DNA of 64,000 nt, taken from contig KN817528.1 in assembly GCA_000827495.1 (NCBI GenBank), positions 610,554 to 674,553 of the forward strand. The letters are read 5' to 3'. The position numbers were made by a program, and so were the translations under genes. The stretch comes from Hypholoma sublateritium FD-334 SS-4 (taxonomy: Eukaryota; Basidiomycota; Agaricomycetes; Agaricales; Strophariaceae). Numbering within the stretch: the stretch's first letter is position 1; each line of letters starts with the position of its first letter. Positions 45,666 to 58,000 of this stretch are shown piece by piece. The notes beneath the pieces are model-generated. The model was not told the DNA's origin, did not search any database, and worked only from the letters and a program-made list of their open reading frames with translations.

Positions 45666-46907
45666 CTATAAGCAACTTGTACAATCAGCTTCGCGATGAC
45701 TTGCGGCGACGACCAGGAGCCGGTGTTCTAAGAGGGAGTGGGGGTCGTCCATGAACTGATACGCTACTTGCACTGCACCTTCCTTCGCGCTCAGAACACG
45801 TTGAACTGTTGAGCACAGGATCTGATGCTTTTCGTAAAAACACTCTCCATACGTGGAGTTTGGGATCAGTGAACGAAGCAATTCTAGTCCCAAAAAATTG
45901 ATGTGGCACCCCATTGAAATTGATTGCTCTTTGATGTCCTGTATGTCCTGCGTTGCCGATTTCAAAAAAACGCCGTCCTTCTCGTAGAGTCGCAATTTGG
46001 AATCCAGCGACAGTAAACAATCACCAATATCTGCCAATAAGGCAGACTGCCTCATGCTGGTGGCGTTCTTCGCGTCAACGACGGCATTAAACCGTTGTTC
46101 TAACTCCCTTAAAGATAAGCGGGAAAGGGGATCGCACGGCGGTTCAGGCGTCTATAATGCATGCCGTACATATCAGTCGTCAATCAACATCTCAGAAAGG
46201 ACATCGTCTTGACCTCCAGGTCCGAGTCCGAGTCCGAGTCAGTCTCAAAATCCTCCTGACAGATAGATTGGTAGGTCGCCAAGGCTGTTTCCACAGCTTG
46301 CATTAGCTGAGGCGAAAGGACAGCACATGGGCTAGATCTGTTGGAATATTCGGCCGCCGCTGAATGGGATGATTACATATTTGAGATTTGATAGAGGACA
46401 GGGTGTTATATATTGCCTACCGTGGCCCGAGCTTGAAGAGAGGCTAGACGGCAACGTTTCCTTCAAATCGATTTCTATGCTATCGTGCGTCGACGTGCTG
46501 TAGTGAGATGAATGGTCGTCTTGGTCGCCATCGTGTTTCAAATCCAATGGGAGGTTGGACGGCCATATGCCACTGAGGTTATGCATCCCTGCGATAGAAA
46601 CTGATGGAAAAGGCGAATTTGTGCGTTGGGCGGCCTTCGGAGGTGAGGAGACAGATTTGGCCGTCACCTTGTCAGACCATAATTAATAGGAATCGGTATG
46701 GCATAGGGTTGAGACACTCACTGCTCCAGACGGCTCCTGAAGGTGGAGTCTATCTCTCTCTCGGTCCTGATTCGAGTCAGAACTACAGTTATCCGTGTAG
46801 TAAGCATCGCTAGGAGGGCTATCACAGCTTGAGCTTGAGGTGGAGCTGGTAGCGGATGATGTCGACGACTGGGATCCAGCGCGGGTTCGGGGAGTACCGT
46901 AATTCAT
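45666..46907 (-). CDS. Uncharacterised Ser-rich protein
   Basis: Four exons: 46907-46722, 46667-46421, 46359-46214 and 46151-45666; 354 residues, in frame at every junction. The N-terminal half is Ser/Thr-rich and probably disordered (SSTSSATSSTSSSSCDSP). The middle has an acidic run encoded by a GACTCG repeat (DSDSDSDLE). The C-terminal half looks folded and helical (LSRLSLRELEQRFNAVVDAK, LLADIGDCLLSLDSKLRLYE, INFLGLELLRSLIPNSTYGE, CSTVQRVLSAKEGAVQVAYQ). No family recognised. An alternative acceptor for exon 3 nearer 46337 breaks the frame and was not used. Confidence 0.65.
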
Positions 46908-49900
46908 CAGAGTAATCACTGCAGGTACGGGGAACAGTAATGAGTCGGAGTCGACGTCGAGTACCGAGTGTATTTAGGATGACCAGCCTGCGGCTCAACC
47001 ATATCCCCCTCAGCTCTCTGAAAAGCTGAGGTCAGCTAGATCTAAAGATTCAGGCAATGATGCATGATGTCCGATTGATGTCCGAACGAACGGCCTCAAA
47101 ACTTGACAAGCGGTTTCACCGTATCAGCAGGAAAGCGTAGTACTTAACCCCCTGCTACCCCCCATCGAAGCTCAAGCAAGCAGCCATCTTTGCATGCGTA
47201 TATTCCTTAATGACGGAATTACCTTCTGATTTGCCCTCTATTCTTCAGAAGGTTCCCACTTCTTGACATTTGTGGGCAACTCATGCAGGACGGCGGTGAT
47301 CAAATATCCCCATATCTTAATATACGACCTTGCCCGAAGTATTAATACTCATTTCCCAGCATCATTTCGGAAGCTGCGGGATAGATGGCAAGATAGGTGG
47401 AGATGTGCGGAGATTTCATGTGTCCAGTAAACCTGATCTTCAGTAACATCGTACTTATGGTCTCAAAAAAATGACATGCCAGATTCAGACTAGTACACTA
47501 GAGGCATGCATTCGCTTCGCCGAGCACGAGAGGAACCAGTTCGTGGGGGCCATTCGTGGACCTACACACTACATGCTTCTCTTTCTTGTGCATCCAGTGC
47601 CAGTGAGAAAGAAGCTCAGGCCACAGCGGCCGCGGTTAGGAACGCCTGCTGCGCCCCGCATCGACTGCATCAGTCGACTGCGGCCACGGCGATGTTGAAT
47701 ATGAATCTTGATGGACAATAATATTGTAGATATCTGGTAGATATCACAAGAAGAAACGAGCCTGCTGCGCGAGCATGGGTACCTCTCCGGTCTATATGAG
47801 ATATGTATGTTACAGGCAATGTGTATTATGACACCTCCGAGCGCTAAGGCTGAAACCGCACCGGAGAGAACGAAAGTGCTCGGGCTGCGCCGCTGCCAGT
47901 GCTGCCCAGACTCGGAGCAGTGGCGATCGTAGCAGAATCTGTGCAGCCTAGTGATGCGCAACGACGTGGAGCGAGTCACAGTATTTCTCGCCGTGCGTGG
48001 ACACTGGAGCACAGAAACGTCGACGACGCCCTGCGCATGACTTCGATTAAGCGCGCATACACGATCACTGCTTCATTCGGGGGTCAGTGGGACGACATCG
48101 GGAGCCAATGACGCTGTACAATCAACGATAAGCTGCAAGGGCCCAGCGTACGTTCTCCTGGGCTTATGCTCCGCAAACACAGTCTACCTTTCGGAGGGCC
48201 TTGAAACTGTCCCCACGACTGACATACACCGTACGACGTGAATGTGACCCAGATCGCGAAGACAGCGCCGCTTGCTCTGGGCCTGGGCCCAGAACGCGGA
48301 GCCAAATCTGATATTTCATACTCATATCATGATGCCGCGTAGTAGGCCGCTACAAACAATTATCTATGAAGTGCGACAAATGAACTGAGCGGGTGGGCTA
48401 GATCATCAGTAAAAAGCTGGACTCATTATATGGGCCCGGAATCAAATATAAACGTGTAAAATACGTAGTATACTTGCAATTTTCGGATTCTCACATGTTT
48501 TGTTTCGTTTTTCATACAAGGTGCTCAATAATTGCGTCTTTACAATAATTATGGACATTACAAGGCATTTCGTACTATACATTTTAATTTTGCCTTACAA
48601 CCCCATGCATTAGTTTAACACCTTATATTCTAATACGAGAGTTATCAAGTTCACAAGGCCTTGTAACATAGGTTGCATATATTGCTCCAGCCCATACAAC
48701 TGGCTTTGAATGTCTCATCAACCATAAAACATTTTGGGGTAATTGAAATTGGATATCATTGCGTACAATAGCACTACGGGTCACATAGCGGCGTGTGGGA
48801 CGTCTAGAATCTACGATTACAACCACGTCTCGCCGCGGAGTCCGAAACTGATACGCGAGATTGTCTTGAGGTGCCGCATAGCATGTCCTTGTTGCAGTAA
48901 AGAGGGAAGTGAGGTTGAGACGCCGTTGGTGGTAAGGAGGTAAGAGGCGCGTCCCGCTGAGTGCAGTGGACGAGAAGTACAAGCTAGTGCGGACGTTGCC
49001 GAAGAGAATATCCACTCCGGCGAAGTCGTTGATGGTGGCACGTGTAGGTAGAAAGTCGTTTATAAACAGGACCCGAATAATATTGGTGGAAAATACAAGA
49101 CGCGATACTTCTTTACTTACCTTACAAGCCATCTAGATATTACTGACGGTATACAAAGTTGTTATAATTATGATAATGTGCTACAATGTATTTGGGACAA
49201 TACAAGGCAGCTCCAAAACGTTGCAACCGATTGGAGCGGTTACAATGAGTTGTAAGGTTTCTGACTTTTTACTGATGCATACTGCTGCACGAATAGTAAC
49301 GCGAGTACCTTTGTATATATTATATAGAAGTCAAATGCAACCATGACCTCGTATGCTGGCGCCATGGCAAGCGCAAGGCCTTGAGAGATTGCCAGCCTGC
49401 TGTGCGGCTTGAAGCTTGAAGCTTGAACTTCTTCGCGGAAGCTTGTCCGAGTCTCCGAGTCCGTTGGCCATCCATGAAGAGTACGGCTTCACCCCAAAGT
49501 CTTCTGGACTCGGGGAGAAGATTCGCCTAGTTATTGGAATATTCTCAAGTTTACGAGCGTTACGTATCAGATAGGATCTGCTTCAGGAGTACTTAGACCC
49601 CAATGGAAGTTTTCCCAAAACAGTAATTCGGATTTCAGCAATTCTACTATTTATAGCCACTGTGATGGGCATTTAGTTCAAAGCGCTCGCCATTGATTGA
49701 TATTGATCGGCGATGGTGTTCTACTCAAGTTCTACTTCAACGTAATAAAACATAACCGAGGCTAGGAAGGCTCGGAAATTACTGTGTCCGTAAGTCTGTC
49801 GCCGAAGTGAATAAACAATTGGCGTTTCTCTCGAGAAAATCATGATAGATTTGGAAGAAGCAGTCGGTATAAGCATGAGAATACAGCTTGGATATCGTGA

Positions 49901-50211
49901 AGCTTCAGCGGTTATTGAGAATATGTTGGTTCTGGCCTCGAACTAATGTATACCTCGAGAACTTCTTTCATTTTTGGACTACCTGAGGTGTTTGAGCATG
50001 CGACCACAAGTATACCGCATGGTATTGTACACAGCCTCTCTAGAACTCTTCGAGGGGAATATTCTTACTACTTGTTTTACCTTTGACAGGTATAATCCAG
50101 GACGACACGCAAAGTCTCTCACGTGCTACTGGTCTTAATCTTCATATAAAAGCAACTCAAACAATGTTGAGCATTCAAGTTACATTCCAGTGAAATTCTC
50201 TACTCAGTAAC
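46908..50211. other. Long region without a confident gene
   Basis: ORFs at 47569-48012, 48084-48305 and 48623-49132 (all minus) are the longest. The last starts ATGGCTTGTAAGGTAAGT, which looks like a tiny exon followed by a splice donor, and codes for nothing I recognise. Most of the region is moderately AT-rich (48.4-50.2 kb). Confidence 0.45.
50145..50150 (+). promoter_or_regulatory. TATA box of the 50212 gene
   Basis: TATAAA lies about 62 bp before the ATG at 50212, a common spacing for short fungal 5' UTRs. Confidence 0.45.
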
Positions 50212-51886
50212 ATGTTTCGCATTCTTAAAACGGATAGTCGCTCGAAATCGCCGGCCCCCACCGACCCGCCCGCCACCGACCCGCCCACCATCGACCCGCC
50301 CCAAAAAGATGAAGACGACGATTCCGACGACGACATGTTCTATGACATCGATGATGACGTCGATACTTTCCTCGTCAAATCCTTGACAGGGAAAACACCT
50401 TCCATCGTCTTCGATAGCGGCCTCAGCGTCAAATCTCAGGAGCTACCCAAACCGCAACTTGCTTACCCTGAGGCCGTCGAAACTGCTACCGACAATAATG
50501 CCACTAGGATCTCCGCAGTGCGCCATGTAAGCCCAAATTACACTTCCCGGTGTTCAAATTTGCGAACCATCCTTTGACTGATGTGGTATAATCTTCAGAG
50601 CCCTGATATTCCGAGTATCATGTCTATTCTAACGGTAAGTATTTCAGTTTCGTTTGGTGGGAAAGACATCGAAAGAATACTGATCTATTTTCCTATTTCT
50701 ATTGAAGGAGGAATACAAAAACGAAACGGTAGAAGCGCTCTACCGGTCCTCACACCTTCAAGGACATATTTCGGCGAAGCTCGTTTCGAAACGAGGAAAC
50801 AAGTTTGGCGTTGTCGACGGCGAGCCGCAATTTTCTTCCGAAGTTCCAGGCGGCGCCAGCGCAGCGAACCCATTGTGGGAGTTGTTCACAAGGACATTGA
50901 AGCACGGAATTTCTACACAGGCGTTCAACGTAGTTTCTGGCGGTATATGGAATACGAGAATGCAGGTTGACCCCATTATCGAAAGCATTGCCGGCTTCGA
51001 CTGGTTCAAACGGCTGTTCAAAGAGGTCGAATCTGGACCGCTTGGTCTCTACTTCACGCGATGGAAAAAATTCACCCCCTGGGATTTCAAAACTCCTATC
51101 CGTTCTGCCTCCGGGTTCATATATTGGTTCGCGATCCAGGTCGCTGTGGCTGTAAGCTGACTATGATGTCATATATCTTATATTATTACTAATTTGGAAG
51201 GATTTTTTCCCAGTTGGGCGATTTGCAAGTTGCTATATTCAGCTACGTCCGACGTGCCGCTCGAAGGTCGCTTCAGAAATACGAGACAGCGGGGTACAAG
51301 ATGAGCGACTGGGAAGAAGAGGGTCAATACACGGTGGGCCGTGAGGCAACCGATCTGCTTCGTCGCACCGGATGTATCGGCCGAGGCCACGGAGAAAGGA
51401 GGGTAGCCGCAGATCAGGAGTTACTGATGCTTCTTTATTTATCTACATGCATAGTGAAGCTCACAAAGAAGGTGATCCTTGTCCTTGGCTGTAGAAACAT
51501 TGCCATCGGTGCTCGCCGTTTCTACGTCAACGTGGATCCGTTCGACCTACCGTACACTATCTTAGCGCTCGCAGCGGCAACCGTAAGCATTTTCATTTTG
51601 CTTTATTTACATCAAGTGGCAAACTGAAAATTTCTTTGATTTCCAGGTAGAGATGGAATTGCGCGCACTAAGGCGACTAGCTCCAACCGGTGGAGAGTTA
51701 GGTCCACCCTCCGGACATCTCACAATCCTGGAAGAAAAAGTACTCAAGAAACATCGGGAGAATCTAATGCTCCAACAAATCAGTCCCATTCCAGAGCTGT
51801 CTGCTGTCATATACGGGATCCGACAATCGTTCAGAATTTATAAACTGAGCAAGAAGCTAACCTCTGCAGACGTATACGGCAAATAA
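50212..51886 (+). CDS. Uncharacterised protein, 467 residues
   Basis: Five exons: 50212-50526, 50599-50634, 50708-51151, 51214-51582 and 51647-51886, all in frame with good GTAAG-type donors. The N-terminus has a short repeat of (P/D)PPxTDPP, then an acidic stretch (DEDDDSDDDMFYDIDDD). The remainder looks folded and mainly helical with aromatic residues (ANPLWELFTRTLKHGISTQ, IAGFDWFKRLFKEVESG, LGLYFTRWKKFTPWDF, ASGFIYWFAIQVAVA). The segment LLMLLYLSTCIVKLTKKV is hydrophobic enough for one membrane helix. No family recognised. The gene has its own TATA box and looks intact. Confidence 0.72.
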
Positions 51887-52299
51887 AGAAATGATGATCT
51901 GGTGAGTGGTCCATGCCTCGCAGATATACCGCTGCCCTCGGTTTTCTCATTATAGAAATTTCAGTGGTCCTGACACCGGTCAACCAGAATTAAACGACCT
52001 CACGACGATATCCAAATCACACGTGCCCGAACCGCCTGTCTACTGCACATGTACTAGTTGTCAGCTGTGTTTGTATAATATAACTATCTTGAATTTACAT
52101 TCCTTCGATGCCCTTGCAAAGAGTAAAATTCACTGGAAATTCCAAGGAAATTCCCGCTACCTTTCGGTGTGCGTCTCCAAGAAGATGTTTCCAAAAATAG
52201 ACATGATCAATTGATATGATACCACAGCCGACACCATCCTCATCTAGTCATCCTCATCCCCATTTGACAACGAACCCAACAATCCCCACCGCTTAACCT
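51887..52299. other. Short intergenic region
   Basis: One small ORF (51906-52214), not convincing. Nothing else seen. Confidence 0.45.
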
Positions 52300-52655
52300 A
52301 GTTTCGTCTTCCCCTCCTGCGCTTTTCCACTTGCGGCTACCCATGACATGTCCCGCACCATACTGCTGCATCGACCCTCAGAAACCGCAACCGGATTCCT
52401 AGCGAAATACTCCTCAAGATCCACTGGGATACTCCAAACCGCGATACCATCCCCATCTCCAGACGACCCCCCGACGTCTCCTACGAGGAGCACAACAAGG
52501 CCCACCGTTTCACTCACCGTCTTACCTCTTACCCTTTTCCACTTACGACCATCTATGACATATCCCCAAACCACCATACGGCTGCATCGCCCCTCAGATA
52601 CCGCAACCGGATTCCTAATGAAACACGCCTTAAGATCAACCAGGGCGGCCCCCAT
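52300..52655 (+). repeat. Tandem duplication of about 120 bp, period about 217 bp
   Basis: Two diverged copies start near 52316 (CTGCGCTTTTCCACTTGCGG) and 52533 (CTTACCCTTTTCCACTTACG), and both continue through CTCAGAxACCGCAACCGGAT to CCTAxxGAAAxAC. In one frame both read LRxRNRIPxExxLKI, which resembles an F-box start, so the duplicated piece may derive from such a gene. Confidence 0.6.
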
Positions 52656-53722
52656 CGACGCCAATGCCATCCTTATCCCCGATGAAGACGACGAGAAGCT
52701 TTGCCTCCCCAGTGTGATCGCTGGAGCTGATGCTGAGGACGCTAACGAACCCACCTACAAGAGGACCCTTCTGCGGCACATCGGAACAACATCCACAACA
52801 GATCTCCACCGCGGCGACAAGTCAGAACAGAATCGTGGTGGACGACTACCACCCCAAGTATGTTTGTTTTTCTGATATTTCTAGTATAGTAATTAACGAA
52901 TTTCAGTAGCTATCTCCACCATACCATGACCCTTTACACCGAGACCGATTACCATGCCCCCCTCAACGACCCCAGCATACCGGTTACGAGTCGCGACTCC
53001 CGAACACACTATGTCAATCACCGACTGCAGCTACTCAGATGCGGATTTCATCGAACGGTGGAATGCGCCCGCCAAACATAGCCGGCCATTGACATGCCCA
53101 ACGGCGGCATTCGAGTCAATGGGATTAAGAACGACGGCCTCAAGGCGAAAGATCTTCAAGCAAACGGTCTCCAACGGGGGATTGGACTGCATTCCAACGT
53201 CCTTTCAGCTAACGGCATCCAGGCTTACATGCCCCACCACCTCTCGCCTCCTCACCCTATGCCCATTCCTGTTCCACAGCATTCACCCCCAACGGCGTCA
53301 ACGGCACAATCCGGGACGTGATTAGCATGCCTCCAATCTGTGACGCCAATTCCGTTGCCCGATGGCAATGCGGAAATGACTGTCAATGGGCTTCCTGTAC
53401 GACCGAAATTCCAGGATCTGACGCCGCAATCGCACCTCGCATTCGGCATCCCTACCAATGAGTATCACCTAACGCCGATGAACAACATGACGGACTTCCT
53501 GGCCAATTCGGCCTCATACCAGCATAACCGAAGCCCGGTAGAGTGTCGTAGCAGCAATTGCTGAACCTCGTGTCCATTTTCCTGTCAAACCGATTCGAAC
53601 GGGATCTAAGCTCGTGGGCTTTCGTTGGACCTAACGGTGCTAACCTCAACTTGCAGGGCGTGCACGACGAAGAGAAAAACTATATTGTCGCGGAGCTGGG
53701 ATTGACTCATTGCTACTATTAA
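52348..53722 (+). pseudogene. Decayed coding remnants (unidentified protein)
   Basis: Coding-looking segments follow one another in shifting frames. ANGLQRGIGLHSNVLSANGI with PHHLSPPHPMPIPVPQHS lies near 53160-53290. GNAEMTVNGLPVRPKFQDLT with FGIPTNEYHLTPMNNMTDFL lies near 53370-53510. LLNLVSIFLSNRFERDLSSW with GVHDEEKNYIVAELGLTHC lies at 53563-53722. They read as one protein broken by several frameshifts rather than by introns, because splice sites at the breaks are poor. Family not recognised. Confidence 0.45.
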
Positions 53723-55005
53723 TATTGCCACATAGAATTAGACGAACTGGCTATCAAGATGTAGATCTCCGGACGATCAATCCTCCTCGCGCGCGTTCAT
53801 CTATATTCAATGTCTATTCCTTAAATTAGAGTTGTTAGTCTTTGCTCCTTTTTATTCTGTTGATCCGAGACGGCCCATCTATTTTCTCGCTCGTCGACCG
53901 GTGGGACTGACTCGCGAAAGGGTTTCCAATCGTCTCTCGCATTCATGTCCGTGTAGTACTTTTGGTGCCCTGCGCGACATGACTCCGTTGCGCTGGCGCG
54001 GACGCGTCGTGCACTTCCGATGCTCCGGCACTGCAAGCGTCGGAGTTTAAATAAAATAATCCTGCCGACCTAGTGTTGCACACTGTTTTGGATGCACAAC
54101 TTGAACCACAACCGTTCAAATCCCCTCCGAGTCTTGCTCAATTCTGCGACTGTTTGTGATCTCACATTCAAGCGGCTTTAACTCGTTGTATCTGTTAGGC
54201 ATTCCAATTTCTCTCTATGCTTGTTCTGTTAGTCGCAAGTTAGTCGACAACTTCCGAGTCGTGCCCCTTCCCTAAGCATCCCCCTATTGTCATTTCATCG
54301 TTGGCTGTGATTTCACAGTCAGATGGCTTTCCTTCATCACGAACACTGCTCGAGCCATGGCTTAGACTCTCTGCGATCTCGCAAGCGGCTACCCATAGAG
54401 TTCATGACACTTTCTTATCCAGTTACTGGCCTCTCTTTGTAGCTTCACAGAATCATAGCCAGTAATATGATTAAATCGAAATGAGACTCTTTTTCTTTCC
54501 CCATCACCTTTCCGTTCCGTCACAAAGCAACGTATCCCAACCGATAAAGGGCGAAGCAGCAACAGGTACTCCACGAATTGCCTATCATACGCTCATAGAC
54601 GCCACCACCGCGTATAATGTGCGTTCGATATCTTCTGGAAAATTGCTCAGACAAATTATACTACTACTCTTTTGTGCACCTTGCCCAATTCAAATTGTCC
54701 TCCATCTTGAAACTAAACGGCGACCGAATCTGACAACAAACGCCGAGTCTCAACGTATGCTCAAGACATTGCTACATAGAATCTGAGCAGTTGTATGGTG
54801 CTTAAACAAAGCCTCGCCGCATTTGATAGAATATTCAAAGATCCAGTGTGCCGCCGCAGTCTAGAATCGTAGCCGCAGTCAGGTAATTGCGCAACGGCGC
54901 AGCCTGCAGCCGCCGCAGCTTCAGGAATGGCAGCGCATATATGCAGTGTCACTGCAGATATAAGTCGCGGTATTACTGCTACAGTGCACAGATTACTCAA
55001 ACTGA
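53723..55005. other. Intergenic region with no gene seen
   Basis: Short ORFs only. The last 200 bp are rich in GCAG/CGCAGC motifs (54845-54965), which could be subterminal repeats of the Plavaka element, but I found no inverted partner. Confidence 0.45.
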
Positions 55006-58000
55006 ATGGATGATTTCTACGCGATTGCAATTCTCGACGCCTCTCAACGCTTACGATGCGTAGCCTGTGGTCGAGAGTTTGCACAATCAAATGCTTACAG
55101 CAACCACGTAAGTAGCTGTCGGTCGAAGAAAAAGAGGATGGCAAGTGCTCTGGATCAGGCCAAAGAAACGTACAGGAAAAAGAAGGCCCGATTCAACACC
55201 ACTCTTGGACAACCGCAGGAGCTAGAATCGCAAGAGTTACGTGCAGATGCGGCAACGCCTGCTCGAGCAGAAGTGGGTAGTTTGCGTTTGCAGCTTGCTT
55301 AACTCCTTCGACCTTTTCTGATATGTTTATTTTCTAGGTGGAGCATCCTGTCGAGGCTGCTTTCAACTGCTCAGAAGATACTCTTTCCTTGGCAGAGCGA
55401 CGACCACGTCGAGAAAATCGCCAGCTGCCATTGCGCTTCCGAGATGAACAGCCAACGCCTCTGCGCAGCCTCCCCCCCAGTGCCGCTGAAAGAACGACGT
55501 CAGACTTACCCGTTCCACCGCCTCTGGCACAATCGTGCGATTCCGTGTCGTCTAAACGGCAGATACTGCAATCCAAGTGCAATTCGTTTGGTCTTTTTCG
55601 CCAATTTCTTGCTGAAACATTCCCTTCACATGATCCCGATGCCGAAGTCCAACCATCCGACATGTCAGATTCGACAACACACCATGAGAAAAACCAATCA
55701 ATTTTACCGTTACTCTTCCAGCCGTACCCTAACAGAAATTCCTTCTTACTTGGAGAGTGGTATTGGAATGGCGGTGTTCAAAAGACCAAAGAAGACTTCA
55801 AGAAGTTGACAGACATCATCTGCGACCGGTCATTTACCGCTGCAGACATTGAAAACGTTCCATGGGATACAATCAATGAAAGCCTTGGGGAATCCTCTGC
55901 CGACTCTTGGTTTGATGAACCGGATGCTGGGTGGAGAGAAACCGTAATAACTTTGTCCATCCCTTTCCCCAGTAATGCCTCGACACCAGGCCTCCACGAT
56001 TATACTTTCCCCCCATTTCGACACCGAAGCATTGTGTCTGTAATAAAGGAAAAGATGGCAAACGATCATGATTTTCGACATTTTCACTTGGAACCATATG
56101 AACTCCAGTGGCGGCGGAAAGATGCAACGGAGTCGATAAGAGTACACGGAGAGCTTTACACGTCGCCTGCATTTCTGGAGACATACGAGGAGATTCAAAC
56201 AATGAACGGGGAACCTGAATGCTCCCTACCACGGATATTAGTGGGCCTCATGTTTGGCTCAGACAGCACTCATCTCACCTCCTTCGGGAGCGCCTCTTTA
56301 TGGCCCTGCTATATGTACTTTGGGAACGAGTCCAAGTATTGCCGATGTAAGCCTACCCATAACCTTTGCAATCACATAGCATATTTCCAAAAGGTGCAGC
56401 TTGTTGTACATCATTGATTCAGCTCTAACTTTCTTTTTTATCAAACAGCTACCCCCCAATTTCAAGGACTTTGCAGCATCTCATTCAAGCGCTAAAGGCC
56501 CTAGTGACCCATTTATGACCCACTGCCAACGAGAGTTCTTTCACGCGCAGTGGAGAGAATTGCTTAGCGATGAGTTTTTAGAGGCTTACGAACATGGGAT
56601 AGTAATAAAGTGCTGTGATGGCATAACACGGCGTTTCTATCCCAGAATATTCGCCTACTCTGCGGATTACCCAGAAAAGTTCGTACCACGCTATTTTTTC
56701 AGATTTAATACTGATGGATGTACCATGCAGGATTCTTCTGAGCAGTATTCGGAACATGGGCAGCTGCCCATGCCCACGCTGTCTTATTCCAAAAGATCGC
56801 GCCCACCTACTTGGAACCAAGCGGGACAAAAGTCAGAGAATCAGTCTCGCTTGGGTGGATAATCAGCTCTATAGAGCCAAAATCTCTAGTGCTAGAGACT
56901 TGATCTACATCAAGAAACGCATAGTTAACGGTAAACCTGTTCAACATTTTTTGAAGTCACAGTCCCTGGTTCCAACGGAGGTCGGTACCTCCTTTATTGT
57001 CTTGATCAACAGTCATTGAGCAGCCGTTGATTTTTTTAGAACGCATTTTCAACTAAACTATCGCGTTTTGGATTCAATTTATTTGACATCTTTCTGGTGG
57101 ACTTTATGCACGAGTTTGAGCTTGGAGTCTGGAAGAAGATATTCGTGCACCTTCTGAGAATTTTAGAATGTATCAATGGAGCCACAAGTACATTGGACAG
57201 AAGGTACAGCAGCTTCTGCCAAACATATGTGACAATGATTCATCTCATTATCTTGTACTCAGGTTCCGTGACGTTCCCACTTTCGGTCGTGATTCCATAC
57301 GGCGATTCACAAATAGTGTATCTGAGTTGAAAAAACTGGGTGCGCGGGACTACGAAAACCTTCTACAAGTAAGTGTTTTTATCTAAATTAGGCACCTACT
57401 ATTACTGAATTCGTTTTGAAAAAGTGCTCAATACCGGTTTTCGAAGGTTTACTTCCAGAAACGCATAATACTGCCCTCATGGACCTTTTGTTTATCTTGG
57501 CTCACTGGCATGCCCTGGCAAAACTTCGACAGCACACAGATTTGTCATTGGCTGTCCTGGAATCTGTGACCACTCAACTTGGAGAGTCAATGCGAAATTT
57601 TCGAGAAGAAACTGCAGGCTACGATACGCGGGAGCTGAAGCGCGAAGAGGCAGCTCGATTACGGCGAGCGGCAGGTGCATCAACCGCTGCCTCCAAACCA
57701 GCGTCTGAGAACGCAGCGGGTGCCACAGAGCCTGGCAACATGTCTCCTTCAGTTGTTAGTCCACCCGATTCTCAATTGGACTCCATTCCCGAGAAACCAA
57801 GTTCAAGGCCCGAGAAATACACAGGTACTGGCAGGCAGAAAAAGACCTTGAACCTCAACACCTACAAGGATCACTCATTGGGCGACTATGTAGAGACTAT
57901 CCGACGATATGGGACAGTCGATTCCTACTCGACAGAATCGGTGAATTATTGCATATTTGCTTCATCTTTGAACCCTTACTCAACCCCCTTAGATTGAACT

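Noticed and set aside
48623..49132. 169-codon minus-strand ORF
   Set aside because: Begins with a likely splice donor after four codons, has no recognisable motif and no supporting neighbours.
55100..55125. GTAAGTAG inside Plavaka exon 1 as a splice donor
   Set aside because: The reading frame continues through it with an expected finger-like C-terminal Cys and basic stretch, and no matching acceptor is needed.
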